Source of the DNA: Pomphorhynchus laevis
Lineage: Eukaryota > Acanthocephala > Palaeacanthocephala > Echinorhynchida > Pomphorhynchidae
Length of the DNA stretch: 64,000 bases
Reading direction: 5' to 3'
NCBI GenBank assembly: GCA_012934845.2
Contig: WNNJ02002353.1
Span: 1-64,000, forward strand
Below are positions 10,361-20,239 of the stretch, piece after piece; position 1 is the first letter of the stretch, and every line of letters begins with the position of its first letter. The translations under genes and the position numbers were made by a program. The notes below the pieces were generated by a model that was given only the letters and a program-made list of their open reading frames with translations, was not told where the DNA came from and ran no database searches.

Positions 10361-12239
10361 AAACTTTTTCTGAGAATTGTAAGATAAGACCCAATGCGCC
10401 TTATCGTAACAACAAATGGCTCAAAGTTATATTTTCGAACGTTCGAAGCGTTCTCAATAAGATGAATGAATTGAAGGTCATAGCTACTTCTCATCATCCA
10501 AATATCATTGCCCTTAGTGAATCTTGGCTCTCTGACCTTGTTCCTGACAGCTTATTATCCATAGATGGATATAACCTGTTTCGTTGTGATCGATATGGTC
10601 GAAGGGGAGGGGTGTATTGCTATATTGTAGTTTAGGTATTGATGTAGTGTGTTTGCAGACGATTAGTGATGCCAATGGGATTGAGGCTTTATACCTCAAA
10701 TTGTGCCTTGATCAGGTCAATTCTATGTATGTGCTAGTGTTCTATCGTCCTCCTTTGGCAAGTAGCGATGATTTAATAGAACTTATTGAGCTCTGTGGTC
10801 AACAGAAAAAATGCCTAATCTTAGGAGATCTGAATATTCCCTCAATAGATTGAGACTCGTTTTCATCTCCTAGTCGCATTGCATCGGACTCGGTTTTATT
10901 GAGTGTTCTACACAACAGTGATCTGCATCAGCATGCACGTGAGGCAACATATTTCACTAGCCAGTCGTCTGCCCAGCTAGACGTGGTCTTGTCTTCGTTT
11001 AAGTCTGATATTACTCACATAGATTATCTTTCTGCACTGGGGATGAGCGATCATTGCGTACTGTCCTTTTCATTTAAATGCGCAAGCAATGTAACGTCGG
11101 TCAGTCCCATGCATGGTAAGCCTCTGAACTTCTGGAAGGCTGATTTCGACGCAATTATCTACAAATTGAATCTGGTTAGATGGCCAGATCCGTATAAATG
11201 CAGAATAGACGAGGCTTGGTATGTTTTTGAGAGCACACTCTATAACTTACTGATATTGCATTCTCCCAAGTTTAAAACACAGAGGCAAGTTTGTCCTTGG
11301 TTTGATGGGCTTCTCCTGTATCACTCACGCGCACGTAAACATGCGTGGATTTCATTTCGTTGTGGACAACAATCTTATGAGTTGTTCAAACAAATTAGGA
11401 ATAGATTTACCGCTCTCAAGAGAATGAAGCGTCGTCAGTTTGAGGAGAAACTGAGTTCTATGGATGGCAAGGCTCTATTCTCTTACATTCGCAAAATCAG
11501 GGGCTCGAATATTCCACTAGTATCGTTGAGCGATGATTCTCGAGGCGAGGTCACATGTAAAAGTGTCATGGCAAACTTATTTGCCCAGGAGTTCTCATCG
11601 ATGTTTTGCTCTTCGCGGACATTGTGTAGTTCTGAATCAGAAAAAGGGTTCAGATGCATTCGACCGATCCAATCTGTCGTTTTGTGCTGAATATGTTTTA
11701 AAGCTTCTTTGTAAATTAAAACCGAACATCGCTGCCGGTCCGGACGGACTTCCCTCAATTCTTTTAAATAAAGTTGCTCCTCAAATATATTTATGTTTTC
11801 CGTGTTTCAGTTTTCTATTCTCCAATCTCGAATTCCTTCGCGTTGGAAGGAGTCCATTGTAGTTCCAGTGTATAAAATGGGAGATCGACAAGTGTGTAAG
11901 AACTATCGCCCAGTAGCCTTGACATGTATTATTTGTAAGTTGCTTGAAAAGCTAATAGTCAAAAACATATCCTCTGATTTGGAAAGCAACGGTAAACTCA
12001 CTGACTCACAACACGGTTTCAGATCAAATAGATCAACAATAAGTAATCTTTTGGTTTCTTCCAACGCATGGCAGTCTTCATTAGATGAACGAGTTCAATC
12101 TGATGTACTTTTTGTAGATTTCTCTCATGCTTTTGATTCAGTTCCGCATGATCGACTCATTCACAAATTGAGGTCACTTAGTGTTTGTCCTATATATGTC
12201 GCCTGGATTGCAAATTACTTAAGTTCACGCTTTTTCTAA
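10327..12239 (+). pseudogene. LINE-D ORF2: endonuclease and first half of RT
   Basis: The endonuclease starts with KVIFSNVRSVLNKMNELK and shows ALSESWLSD, LILGDLNIPSID and ALGMSDHCVLSF. A linker follows (VCPWFDGLLLYHSR, FSYIRKIRGS). The RT opens with AAGPDGLPSILL, WKESIVVPVYKMGD, NYRPVALTCIICKLLEKLI, HGFRSNRSTISN and DFSHAFDSVPHD. Frames change at several points (around 10630, 10850, 11690 and 11800). The sequence stops being collinear with relatives at NYLSSRFF, where the segment carrying the PQG box and the catalytic FADD box is absent. Confidence 0.7.
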
Positions 12240-12291
12240 GATCCTTCAAGATGATCTGACATGTCTAGAAAAATGGTCAGCGGAAAATGGT

Positions 12292-12996
12292 TTGAGGGTT
12301 AACCCCTCTAAATGTGCGCATATGTCCATTGGTTCTTCACTAAACTCATCCTATCAGATAGGTTCGATTCAGATAGGCCGAGTGGGTGAATTCAAAGATA
12401 TTGGTGTGATGATGACCAGTAGCTTAAAAACTAATGTCCACACTAGATATATTTGTAATCGAGGATATCGTATTTTATGGATGTTTTTCAAGTCTTTTGA
12501 TCGGATAAGTCCATCAATGTTCAAGCGACTATTTTGCTCTTATATTATTCCCATCCTTGAATACGGTTTACCTGTAACTTATCCACAGACTTTAAGGGAA
12601 TCCCGTGACATTGAGAACTTTTTACGTAAAGGGTCACGAATGCTTCCAAATTTCTCCAATTTGAGATATGCTGAACGTTTGACATCTATACGTGTCGGCA
12701 CATTGAAATATCGCAGATCGGCCATTGATTTATCAACTGCAGTCAAAATTGTTTTCGATGGCTTTGGCGGTCTCTCTAGCTTATTATCCGTGAATGATAG
12801 ACGAGAAACTCGTGGGTATGTGTGGAAATTAATAAAGCCAACTACAAGAATTCCTGTTCACCATCGATTTGCAACCAGGGTAATTAACGGGTGGAATGCA
12901 CTAAAGTGCCTTGATATCTCTAGTAGTATATCTAGTGATGCTATCAAGAAAGACATCGAAGCCGAAAGAAGAAATTTGCAACTACTATTTGATTGA
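12292..12996 (+). CDS. LINE-D ORF2, RT thumb and C-terminal domain
   Basis: The 234-residue open frame resumes after the internal deletion with LRVNPSKCAHMSIG, the conserved segment that normally follows the catalytic FADD box by about 40 residues. It continues with FKDIGVMM, IIPILEYGLPVTYP and a C-terminal tail (RFATRVINGWNALK). This is the CR1-type C-terminal region of unknown function. Because the catalytic box is missing upstream, this is a remnant. Part of it (12411-12540) recurs inverted at 3091-3222. Confidence 0.7.
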   Translation: MRVNPSKCAHMSIGSSLNSSYQIGSIQIGRVGEFKDIGVMMTSSLKTNVHTRYICNRGYRILWMFFKSFDRISPSMFKRLFCSYIIPILEYGLPVTYPQTLRESRDIENFLRKGSRMLPNFSNLRYAERLTSIRVGTLKYRRSAIDLSTAVKIVFDGFGGLSSLLSVNDRRETRGYVWKLIKPTTRIPVHHRFATRVINGWNALKCLDISSSISSDAIKKDIEAERRNLQLLFD

Positions 12997-13089
12997 ATTT
13001 TTTGTTGATGTTTTTTATTTTATTTTATCATGTTTTGTAAGCGACACGAGCTTGTAGCTCATTTGCTTCTGTTTGTTATAATAATAAAA

Positions 13090-13648
13090 TATTGCATATT
13101 GTATCAAATTAATCGATTATACCGTCCCGACGAAAATTTTTAAAATTAGCAAAATTACTGTTCAGAGTAAGTTGCAAATGGAAGTTTTGCTTTGCATTAG
13201 TATTAACAATACAGATCATAGACTTTAAAGCTGTTTGGACTGCTCATAGTGAAAAAAAACCAACAACATAAAAAGTGAAATAAGCAGTAATAGGCACGGT
13301 TATGTCATCGTTGTATTCGCTATGTCCGATTAATTGAGCCAATAAAGTATTTTCGATCGGAATTTTGTTTGATCACGGATGCCGATTATCTCATATGGCA
13401 AGTAATTCAACTCATTAACTGCTTTGTGTAAAAACCGACAATGACAAGGGAGAGCTTACTATGTTTTTGAACATTTATCTTTAAAGAATGTCATCTGCGT
13501 ATTTAACGATTACTGATTTAAAACACAATCATTTAGATATTCATAGACTCCATCGACAACATATCAAGTACCAGAATGATAATAATGATAATAATGATAA
13601 TGATGCACGACAACATATCAAGTACCAGAATAATAATAATTTATGTAA
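13090..13648. other. No recognised gene; short direct duplication
   Basis: No element motifs were found between LINE-D and the next LINE-A tail. The sequence CGACAACATATCAAGTACCA followed by GAAT occurs twice, near 13553 and 13611, separated by a GATAATAAT-type microsatellite. This looks like a local tandem duplication. Confidence 0.45.
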
Positions 13649-14575
13649 TGTGGCAAATGCGTGACAGCTGCACGCTTACAAGTCACTAACAAAAAACAAA
13701 AACACAGCAGAAGTCATAGAGGTTTATTAATTAATTGTTTAAATGACATCGGATTAGGCGTTTGAAGCAAGGCATTGATGTTGATTGGCGGATATAAATG
13801 GGCAGATGATTCCACGATAGAATAGCAGCCACAACGAAGGAGCGGAAGCCAAAAGAGGTAGAGTAGATTGGGACATATAAAAGAAGGAAATTACGGGAAC
13901 GCAAGGAACAGTAAACAGGACGCGAATTTTCGAGAAAAGGAAGGTTGAGAAATGAAGGGTATGAACAGTTACAAAGCGGAAAGCAACGAGAAGAAAACGA
14001 ATTTGAACACGACAATAAATTGTAGGCAAATCGAGAGAAGCAAGATGGTGAGATGTATGAGCAAAACGACGTAGACGGTAGAGAACTCGGACGGCTGAGT
14101 TGATGATGCAATGTAAAGGAAGGCGAGTGGATTTAGGCGAGTTGAAAAATAGACTCATACAGTAATCAAGTCTTAAAAAAATGAGAGATGTGAGAGTCAT
14201 ACGTGAAGGGAAATCGATCAATCTACGAATTTGACGGAGGTGGCGGATAATCAAGGTAGGTGAGCGTACTTTATATCTATCGAAAGGTTTAAGTGAAAGT
14301 CTGTTGTCGAAATGGAAGCCTAGAAAAACGAGATTGTCGACGATAGGGAGAATTGTAGAATTTAATGATACGGAGAGAGGTTCTACGCTGAAACGTCGAG
14401 GAAGGATCCACATTATTATTGATTTATTAGGATTCAGAGAAATATGATGAGAAGAAGGATGATTGAAAATGGAGGCAAGACAGTTGGAAGCAGAAACACT
14501 AAGATCATGAATACGATAAGCAGGTGCGTGAGCATAGATGAGAAAAATTTTATTGTAATCCTGATGATGATAGCA
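13649..14575 (-). mobile_element. LINE-A fragment (end of RT to 3' end)
   Basis: The minus strand is nearly open over 14605-13754. It reads from just after the catalytic box (IYAHAPAYRIHDLSVSASNC) through the template-binding segment (SLNPNKSIIMWILPRR, NLVFLGFHFDNRLSLKPF) to the C-terminal region. The 3' end has GCGTGCAGCTGTCACGC, ATTTGCCAC and a terminal TTAC at about 13650. The copy is 5'-truncated. It is a different subgroup from the neighbour at 14662, since SVEPLSVSLNSTILPIVDN differs clearly in sequence. Confidence 0.75.
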
Positions 14576-14661
14576 GGAGCTCTCGAAATATAGAATTTTT
14601 ATCAAATACAGGATATTTTCTGCTTCTTCGTTCCTGTAATAACTATAAAAAATATTTTTTT

Positions 14662-15590
14662 AACGTAGCAAATGTGTGTCAGTGCACGCTTACATGACCA
14701 CAAAAAAAACAAAAATGTAAATCATGTGTCGAGGTGTGAACGGAGGAGGTGTTTGAATGTGATAAAAGAAAGAGCCCCGCGGATGTCGAGAGGGAGTTGA
14801 CTCCAGGCGAGTGAGGCAGCGACGAGGAAGGATCGGAGACCGTAGTTGTTGGAGTAATTGGGAAAGTGTAGTAAGAGGGAATTACGGGAACGCAGCGATA
14901 GCGAGGTGGGGCGAATGTCGTTTAAGAAAGGAAGGTTGATGAACGATGGGGAGCCGACAGCGATGAGACGAAAATTTACGAGAAGAAGGCGGAGTTTGAT
15001 GCGGATGTGGATGGTGGGCCAGGAGAGTTGGGCAAAATATGTGGATGAAGCGACGGAGACGAAAGAGCACTCGAACGGCGGTGTTGATTATTCGTTGTAA
15101 GGGTAGGATTATGGATTTTGGAGATTTGCGAAAAGGCTAAGACAGTAATCGATTTTAGGGAAAAGAAACGAGGAAAGAAGATACATACAAGAACGGAAGT
15201 CGATAAGGGGCGGATACGGCGGATGTCACGGAGAATTAAGTTAGACGAGCGGACCTTGTCACGGACGAAGGGTTTAAGGGAAAGGTGATCATCGAAATGG
15301 AAGCCTAAGAAAGTGAGATTGTGTACTATGGGGATGATCGATGAGGCAAAATATACAATGGGAGGAGATATGTTTTGTTTACGCGGGAGGATCCACATTG
15401 TTTTGGACTTGTCGGGGTTTAGAACGAGATGGAGATTGGAGAGACGTTTGTAGATAGAAGAAAGACAGTTGGAGGCAGAAATGCCGATATCGTGTATGCG
15501 ATGTGAGGGTGCATGAGCATAGATTTGGATGTCGTCGGCGTATTGCATGACGTTAATGGAGTAAGGTTTGATAAACGGAGAGAGATTGCC
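14662..15590 (-). mobile_element. LINE-A fragment (end of RT to 3' end), second copy in tandem
   Basis: It runs from about 15590 down to 14662. The region 15548-14976 is open, with the catalytic MQYADDIQIYAHAP, LNPDKSKTMWILPRKQN and FLGFHFDDHLSLKPFVRDKV. The 3' end has the GCGTGC hairpin in a weaker form (GTGCACTGACAC) and an AAAAATA-rich tail. The right edge at 15590 abuts the sequence TTGTCCAG, where the non-LINE open frame at 15599 begins. The insertion therefore seems to lie next to or within a host gene. Confidence 0.75.
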
Positions 15591-15598
15591 TTGTCCAG

Positions 15599-16074
15599 GA
15601 AATCGACAGTTTTTACCCTTATGGTGATTCTAAGCAGGTCATTATGACTACTACTCATGGATTTGCAGATGATTACGACGCTGTCGTGAATAACAATATT
15701 GACATTACTGCCCAATATAGCAGCAATTTGTCAAATAATCATGCATGTATTTACGACGAGACGGCTACTAGTCGTATAGCGCATGCCGACTCTGACTCTA
15801 ACATCACTACAATTTCGTCACTTACGGATGATGATGTAGGCGTAGTCTGTAGCTTTACAGACAACGAATTTTCTCAAGATTACAACAACCTTCGATATGT
15901 TTATGATTATAATGAACTACTAAGAAGAGACTGCACAATACAGCAACATCCTGGCAATTATATGGACGCTGTCAATGTAATTCTTTCTCACTACAATGGT
16001 GAAGATGTTGATGATCTCTATAGCAAAATTTTTCCACGAAAATTGCGGATAAAGAACTTGTTTCGTCTTTCCAG
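15599..16074 (+). CDS. Possible host exon, unrecognised acidic protein
   Basis: The open frame begins directly after TTGTCCAG, a plausible splice acceptor. It reads EIDSFYPYGDSKQVIMTTTHGFADD and continues for about 160 residues to a CTTTCCAG/GTGAAA junction at 16074. The content is acidic and rich in Asp, Asn, Ser and Tyr (SSLTDDDVGVVCSF, YNNLRYVYDYNELLRRDC, NGEDVDDLYSKIFPRKLR). No RT, endonuclease, gag or zinc motif is present, and no homologue is recognised. Composition differs from the surrounding LINE frames. If real it is part of a spliced host gene whose upstream neighbour was displaced by the LINE-A copy. It may equally be a pseudogene. Confidence 0.45.
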
Positions 16075-16296
16075 GTGAAACAAAATTATTATGATGATAG
16101 TGGAGGTGGAGCTGTTGCTGTTAAGAGTGATAGTGAAGATAGCGAGCGCGACCAAATAAACACATCGCAAATTGATCATTTGAGTTTTAATGTGAAATTA
16201 GACGAAAAGGAAAATGAAGAACAATGCTTCATGGCTTCATTACTGGACTCGAAATCGCGAATTTCATCGATGACGATCGCGTATTGTGACGCTTAA
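16075..16296 (+). CDS. Continuation of the unrecognised acidic open frame
   Basis: A second frame starts at the CTTTCCAG/GTGAAA junction. It reads KQNYYDDSGGGAVAVKSDSE, then a very acidic run (DSEDSERDQ), LDEKENEEQCFMASLL and a stop at 16294-16296. Its acidic, serine-rich composition matches the frame before it, so both probably come from one gene, joined either by splicing to the acceptor at 16074 or by a frameshift. There is no ATG at its start. No domain is recognised. Confidence 0.4.
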   Translation: MKQNYYDDSGGGAVAVKSDSEDSERDQINTSQIDHLSFNVKLDEKENEEQCFMASLLDSKSRISSMTIAYCDA

Positions 16297-16604
16297 TCTC
16301 AAGGACATTATACGACGGCTTTATCAAGTACTGACAAATCTGACCACTTCGTTGTATCTTCAACGAGGCATTGCGACTACTCTAAGATATTTAATTGTGG
16401 CGAATACTGCTAAATGCATGACAGTATCAGTGATTTGAATAGTCAAAATATGGAGGAGGATCTTCATGATTTTAAGAATACTAAGTCTACTTAAGAATAC
16501 TCAGTCTACATTGTGATGCATTCTAAGTGTAACTAGAAATAGTAACTAGTCTATATTGTGATGCATTCACAAGTAACTAGAAAGGAAGATCCTCAGATAG
16601 AGTG
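16297..16604. other. No recognised gene; local duplication
   Basis: It contains short direct repeats: AAGAATACT(A/C)AGTCTAC twice near 16475-16510, and CTA(C/T)ATTGTGATGCATTC twice near 16505-16570. It may be the 3' flank of the acidic frames. No element motif was seen. Confidence 0.4.
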
Positions 16605-16866
16605 AGTGCTCAGAAAAGCAATCAAATGTATTTTTGGTTCACGAGACCTCCCCTACCATGACCGCGTATCGCTCTTAAATATGAAACTCATGTCTCTTAA
16701 ATGAAGAGTGAAGGATGTTGTTGTCACATGGCAGGCTGTTAATGATTTTACAAATCCAAATCATTTTATGATCCCTTTGCGGACAGAAGCTCATACGCAA
16801 AGGCATAAATTCACAATTAATCGGGTTTGCAGGCGGTTGAAAGGTATCAACAACCTGGTAGACAGA
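16605..16866 (+). mobile_element. CR1-like LINE C-terminal fragment
   Basis: The plus strand reads RKAIKCIFGSRDLPYHDRVS and LLNMKLMSLK, a stop, then TNPNHFMIPLRTEAHTQRHK followed by FTINRVCRRLKGI. This matches the extreme C-terminal layout of CR1 ORF2 proteins (LPYEERLKxLNxxSL ... FSxRVxNxWN). Only about 85 residues remain. It meets the 3' end of the minus-strand LINE-B2 fragment at about 16867. Confidence 0.5.
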
Positions 16867-16867
16867 G

Positions 16868-17741
16868 TTATTATTAGTATTACAAGTTATAGCCAAATAG
16901 CTGTTTCAACTAATTACATGGGAAAAATATAAAAAAAGAAAAGAAAGTAAATAGCAGTTACATAATATTGTACACATCCGGAATGCCATGATCGTTAAAC
17001 CACTGACGCAGTTGAACTTTTAATTGAAAGAATCCTTGGTACATGATATTTCTCCTGACAACGTATTCCAGGCGTTTAATGCTAGATGTGAGAACATAGC
17101 CAAACTCACTACTTTACCGTGAGGAAACTTAAATAGTTTCAATAGGTGGCCACGACGCGTCTGAGAACAAACTTTAACATAGCGTGTGGGAAACCCATCT
17201 ACTCCATTAACCATTCGCCATAATGCAATAAGATCTAGATGATATAGCCTCTGGTCCAAAGTGGAATCTTAAGAAATTCAAGCCGCTCACGATATGAATA
17301 TGATCCATCCATACACATTCGAGAACCTCTACGAAGGATTGACTCTAGTTCATTGAACTTTTCTTTAGTGTACGGAAAAGCTGCTTGTACGCAGTACTCT
17401 ATATGCGTGCGAACAAGAGCGCAGTTGAGCCGTTTGAAAACATATGGATTAATACGATTAAATGCATTTTTGATGCAGTAGATAGCTCGCAAAGCATTGA
17501 TATAGGCAAACTCTTAATTTGACCGATATTTCAATGTCTTATGCACCATGACACCCAGATCCCTAAACTTCATAACGACATTAAGAATTGAAGTTCCAAG
17601 GCAACAATGACGGTCATTGTAACGCCTTTTTAATTTCATGTGGCCGCATTTGTCAACATTGATCTTCATACCAGTAGCCTCTCCATGGGTATATTTCATT
17701 AAGGTCTTCCTGCAGGGAAATGCCAAGCGGATCAATATCAT
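16868..17741 (-). mobile_element. LINE-B2 3' fragment
   Basis: On the minus strand three frames (17741-17514, 17492-17235, 17259-17020) give the RT thumb and C-terminal domain: MKINVDKCGHMKLKRR, FRDLGVMVHKTLK, NAFNRINPYVFKRLNCALVR and HLALNAWNTLSGE. They are very similar to the longer LINE-B2 copy at 38146-38850. The 3' end has AACAGCTATTTGGCTATAAC and TAATACTAATAATAA. It is 5'-truncated, with the catalytic box absent. Confidence 0.75.
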
Positions 17742-17758
17742 CTACAGACCATAGTTAA

Positions 17759-17791
17759 AATAACCAAGACTTCAAAATTATCTTGGTTATT
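17759..17791. repeat. 11-bp inverted repeat
   Basis: AATAACCAAGA (17759-17769) and TCTTGGTTATT (17781-17791) form a perfect hairpin with an 11-nt loop. A related ATAACCAAGACTTATG string lies at about 1990. The hairpin sits exactly between a LINE-B2 fragment and the LINE-A 5' monomers. Confidence 0.45.
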
Positions 17792-17805
17792 AAAATTCTT
17801 ACATT

Positions 17806-17905
17806 CCAGATTATTCCTGTCAGTTCCAGATTATTCCTGTCAGTTCCAAATTATTCCTGTCAGTTCCAGATTATTCCTGTCAGTTCCAAATTTTTCCTGT
17901 CAGTT
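17806..17905 (+). repeat. LINE-A 5' monomers, five copies of a 20-bp unit
   Basis: Five 20-bp units reading CCAGATTATTCCTGTCAGTT (variants CCAAATTATT and CCAAATTTTT) stand at the 5' end of this LINE-A copy. The same unit in the same number precedes the LINE-A copy at 45441. This is probably the promoter-bearing start of the element. Confidence 0.75.
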
Positions 17906-18901
17906 CCGATCGCTACACCCGCGGATTGAGCTCAATCTGTCGATAAAAGATCATGCCTAAAAAGCGCAATCTCAGATCCCTGCTTCTGATCAAGAATTTT
18001 CCACATCGGAATGCAATGATGGTTATACCAGTTTTGAAGTTGGATGCGATTCCAAAGATTGTGATGTATGAACACTTGTTCATGTAAAAATATCCGACCA
18101 CTTGGTGTATAAACGTAAACAGTTCACATGCGGTTTTTGTACATCAGTACGACTACTACAGTTATCCTGCTCATCTACTCCTGTATCACACACGACCACT
18201 CAGACCAATGCTGTTTTAGATGTTTCCTTCGCATCAACACCGGACTTCAACACTTCCAAATAATTTACATCCTTCATTTAAAATCATCTCCAATTACATC
18301 TCTGATCAACCGATTCAACACCCCGCTCCTGTCACACTTGCTCCAACCAATATTAATTCTCTATCAAGCACTCCTGTCATTTCCACTTCTATCTGCTCAT
18401 CTGCCTCGACTCTTAACAGCTCTATCTGTCCACCACATCCATGAAATCGTTATCCTTCGCGCGATCGCATTATAATCATATCGAACATAATGCTTTCCGA
18501 ATCTGCTTCTCCTCAATCTCGCCTCGATGATGATGTATCTACTTTCAGGTCTAACCTAGCAACCATTATTCCTGATAATAATCTATCCCTATTCAATAAT
18601 ATCGCTTCTGTATCCTTTATTCATTTAAACAAATCAACTAAATCTAATCATCTCAGTCCTCCACTCTTAAACATCGTTTTCCGACATAGATCAATGCCTC
18701 TTTGGTACTCTCCCAACGTTTTAAAGTTCTTACCACTTCATCTACTTGCCGTATCTTTCCTGACCGCTCCCCTTCTGATATTGCCCAGCTTAATTTAGCT
18801 CGCATTGAGAAACATCGACGTGAAACAAACGGCGAGTCATCCTTATCTATACGTCAAATCAACGGAAATTTTCACGTTGTACACACAAGGCCAAAAATTC
18901 G

Positions 18902-19300
18902 ATGGCGTCCCATCTCTCCCCCTTGTCTTCTTCGCTAGTCGATCTCGCTCCTAAGCATACTTTTCGTCTTAGTCTATTCAACACTCGTTCCATTCTTCAT
19001 AAAGCTGATATGCTTCTCGATATCTTCGATCAATTATCTATAGATATTCTCTGCGTTACCGAATCCTGGCACTCTGACTCCGACGATCTTGCTATTCGTC
19101 GTCTATGTCGCTCTGGTTGTTCTCTAGTTGAATCAGCTCGTCAAATTGCATCTCATACATCTACTGCTTCTAACCATGGCGGTATTGTTGCCATTGCTCG
19201 TCACCCAATGTCTTTACGTAAAATCAACGTTAACATCCGTTACATTTCGTTCGAATTACTCATATGCAGATTATCAACTCCTTCAATCTGGAACTTGTGA
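18902..19300 (+). CDS. LINE-A ORF2 start: endonuclease N-terminal half
   Basis: The frame opens at ATG 18902, inside the last codons of ORF1 (whose stop is at 18936-18938), so ORF1 and ORF2 overlap by about 37 bp in this copy. It encodes the first strands of an APE-type endonuclease: FRLSLFNTRSILHKADMLLD, ILCVTESWHSDSDDLAIRRL and HGGIVAIARHPMSLRKI. The partner copy on the other strand (56017-54341) shares this sequence closely. It ends by a frame change shortly before the VIVYRPGS strand, which continues in the frame 19264-20214. Confidence 0.65.
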   Translation: MASHLSPLSSSLVDLAPKHTFRLSLFNTRSILHKADMLLDIFDQLSIDILCVTESWHSDSDDLAIRRLCRSGCSLVESARQIASHTSTASNHGGIVAIARHPMSLRKINVNIRYISFELLICRLSTPSIWNL

Positions 19301-20214
19301 TTGTATACCGTCCAGGTTCAGTTGCCCCATCACGTATCTTCTTTAACGACCTTGCAGATCTTATGTCTCACTGTTCATTGTCTTATACTCCTTTTGTTCT
19401 CGGTGACTTTAACATTCGTCTTGATCGCCCGTCTGACTCTGACTCTATCACTTTAACTAATCTTTTTTCTGATTTTAACTATAAATTACTTTCAACAAGC
19501 CCAACTCATATTCTCGGCGGTGCTCTCGACATCATTGCTGTTCCTAACTGCTTCAATGACTATACCTCCTTGTCAATTACTGATCCTGGTTTGTCCGATC
19601 ATTTCCTTGTCACTCTTACTCTTACTCGTCCCCATCCTCCTTCTCCGCCTTTACCATTATCTACACCAAGTCGACCCTGGAAGCTTCTCGATATCCCTAT
19701 TCTCTGCACAGCCTTACTCAATTCTTCACTCTTTTCACTTCCTCTTAACTATCTCTCTCCCGATGATCTCTGCATTCTGTTTGATTCTGAACTTACGTCG
19801 ATCCTCAATAACCTTCTGCCTAGTCGACTTCGACGTTCCCAGCGCTTGCGCCATGCTCCCTGGTTCGATTCTGATTGTAGTCTTTCTAAGCGTCGACTTC
19901 TTCACTCTTTTCGTATGTATAAACGCTTTCTTAAACGTTCTCCCAACTCACTCCCTCCAAATCTCCGTGATTCCTACTTTTCTCTACGCCGTTCACATCT
20001 CATTCTTATACGTACTAAACGTACTCTCTTTTGGCGAAATCAACTCGAGTCATCTTCCAACTCTAAATCTCATTGGAAAATCTTAAACTCAATTCTTTCA
20101 CGATCATCTACTTCTTGTAATATAATTCCTGATGAATTGTCTTATCTACAAACTAAGCTATCTAATTTACTTTCCCTACTACCCATAGCCCCTTTGTACC
20201 CACACTTCTCTTAA
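19264..20214 (+). CDS. LINE-A ORF2: endonuclease C-terminal half and linker
   Basis: The 316-residue frame carries ELVIVYRPGSVAPS, the catalytic FVLGDFNIRLDRPS, ILGGALDIIAVPN and GLSDHFLVTLTLTRP (the SDH motif that closes APE domains). A basic linker follows (RLRRSQRLRHAPWFDSDCSL, SKRRLLHSFRMYKRFL) before the RT. It is the best preserved part of this copy. The stop at about 20212 interrupts the passage toward the RT fingers, whose reading resumes downstream in other frames. Confidence 0.65.
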   Translation: MQIINSFNLELVIVYRPGSVAPSRIFFNDLADLMSHCSLSYTPFVLGDFNIRLDRPSDSDSITLTNLFSDFNYKLLSTSPTHILGGALDIIAVPNCFNDYTSLSITDPGLSDHFLVTLTLTRPHPPSPPLPLSTPSRPWKLLDIPILCTALLNSSLFSLPLNYLSPDDLCILFDSELTSILNNLLPSRLRRSQRLRHAPWFDSDCSLSKRRLLHSFRMYKRFLKRSPNSLPPNLRDSYFSLRRSHLILIRTKRTLFWRNQLESSSNSKSHWKILNSILSRSSTSCNIIPDELSYLQTKLSNLLSLLPIAPLYPHFS

Positions 20215-20239
20215 AATAATTCCATCCCAGAGCTATTCA

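Larger units (their letters stand above)
9073..13089 (+). mobile_element. LINE-D, CR1-like, near full length but broken
   Basis: ORF1 and ORF2 are present in order. ORF1 begins with a zinc motif at about 9255-9400, readable in the frame giving CDSLGCDF then FICGYCSAS, and carries an RRM-like half at 9938-10360. ORF2 gives the endonuclease (10357-10635, 10617-11100), linker, RT (11690-12239) and C-terminal domain (12292-12996). The 3' UTR holds a GAGC..GCTC hairpin at about 13047-13060 and ends in ATAATAATAAAAT. Besides several frameshifts there is an internal deletion near 12237 that removes the catalytic part of the RT. The element is defective. Confidence 0.75.

Noticed and set aside
17806-17905. 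CRISPR array from the regularly repeated 20-mers
   Set aside because: The units are directly contiguous without spacers, and the sequence is clearly eukaryotic retroelement DNA.
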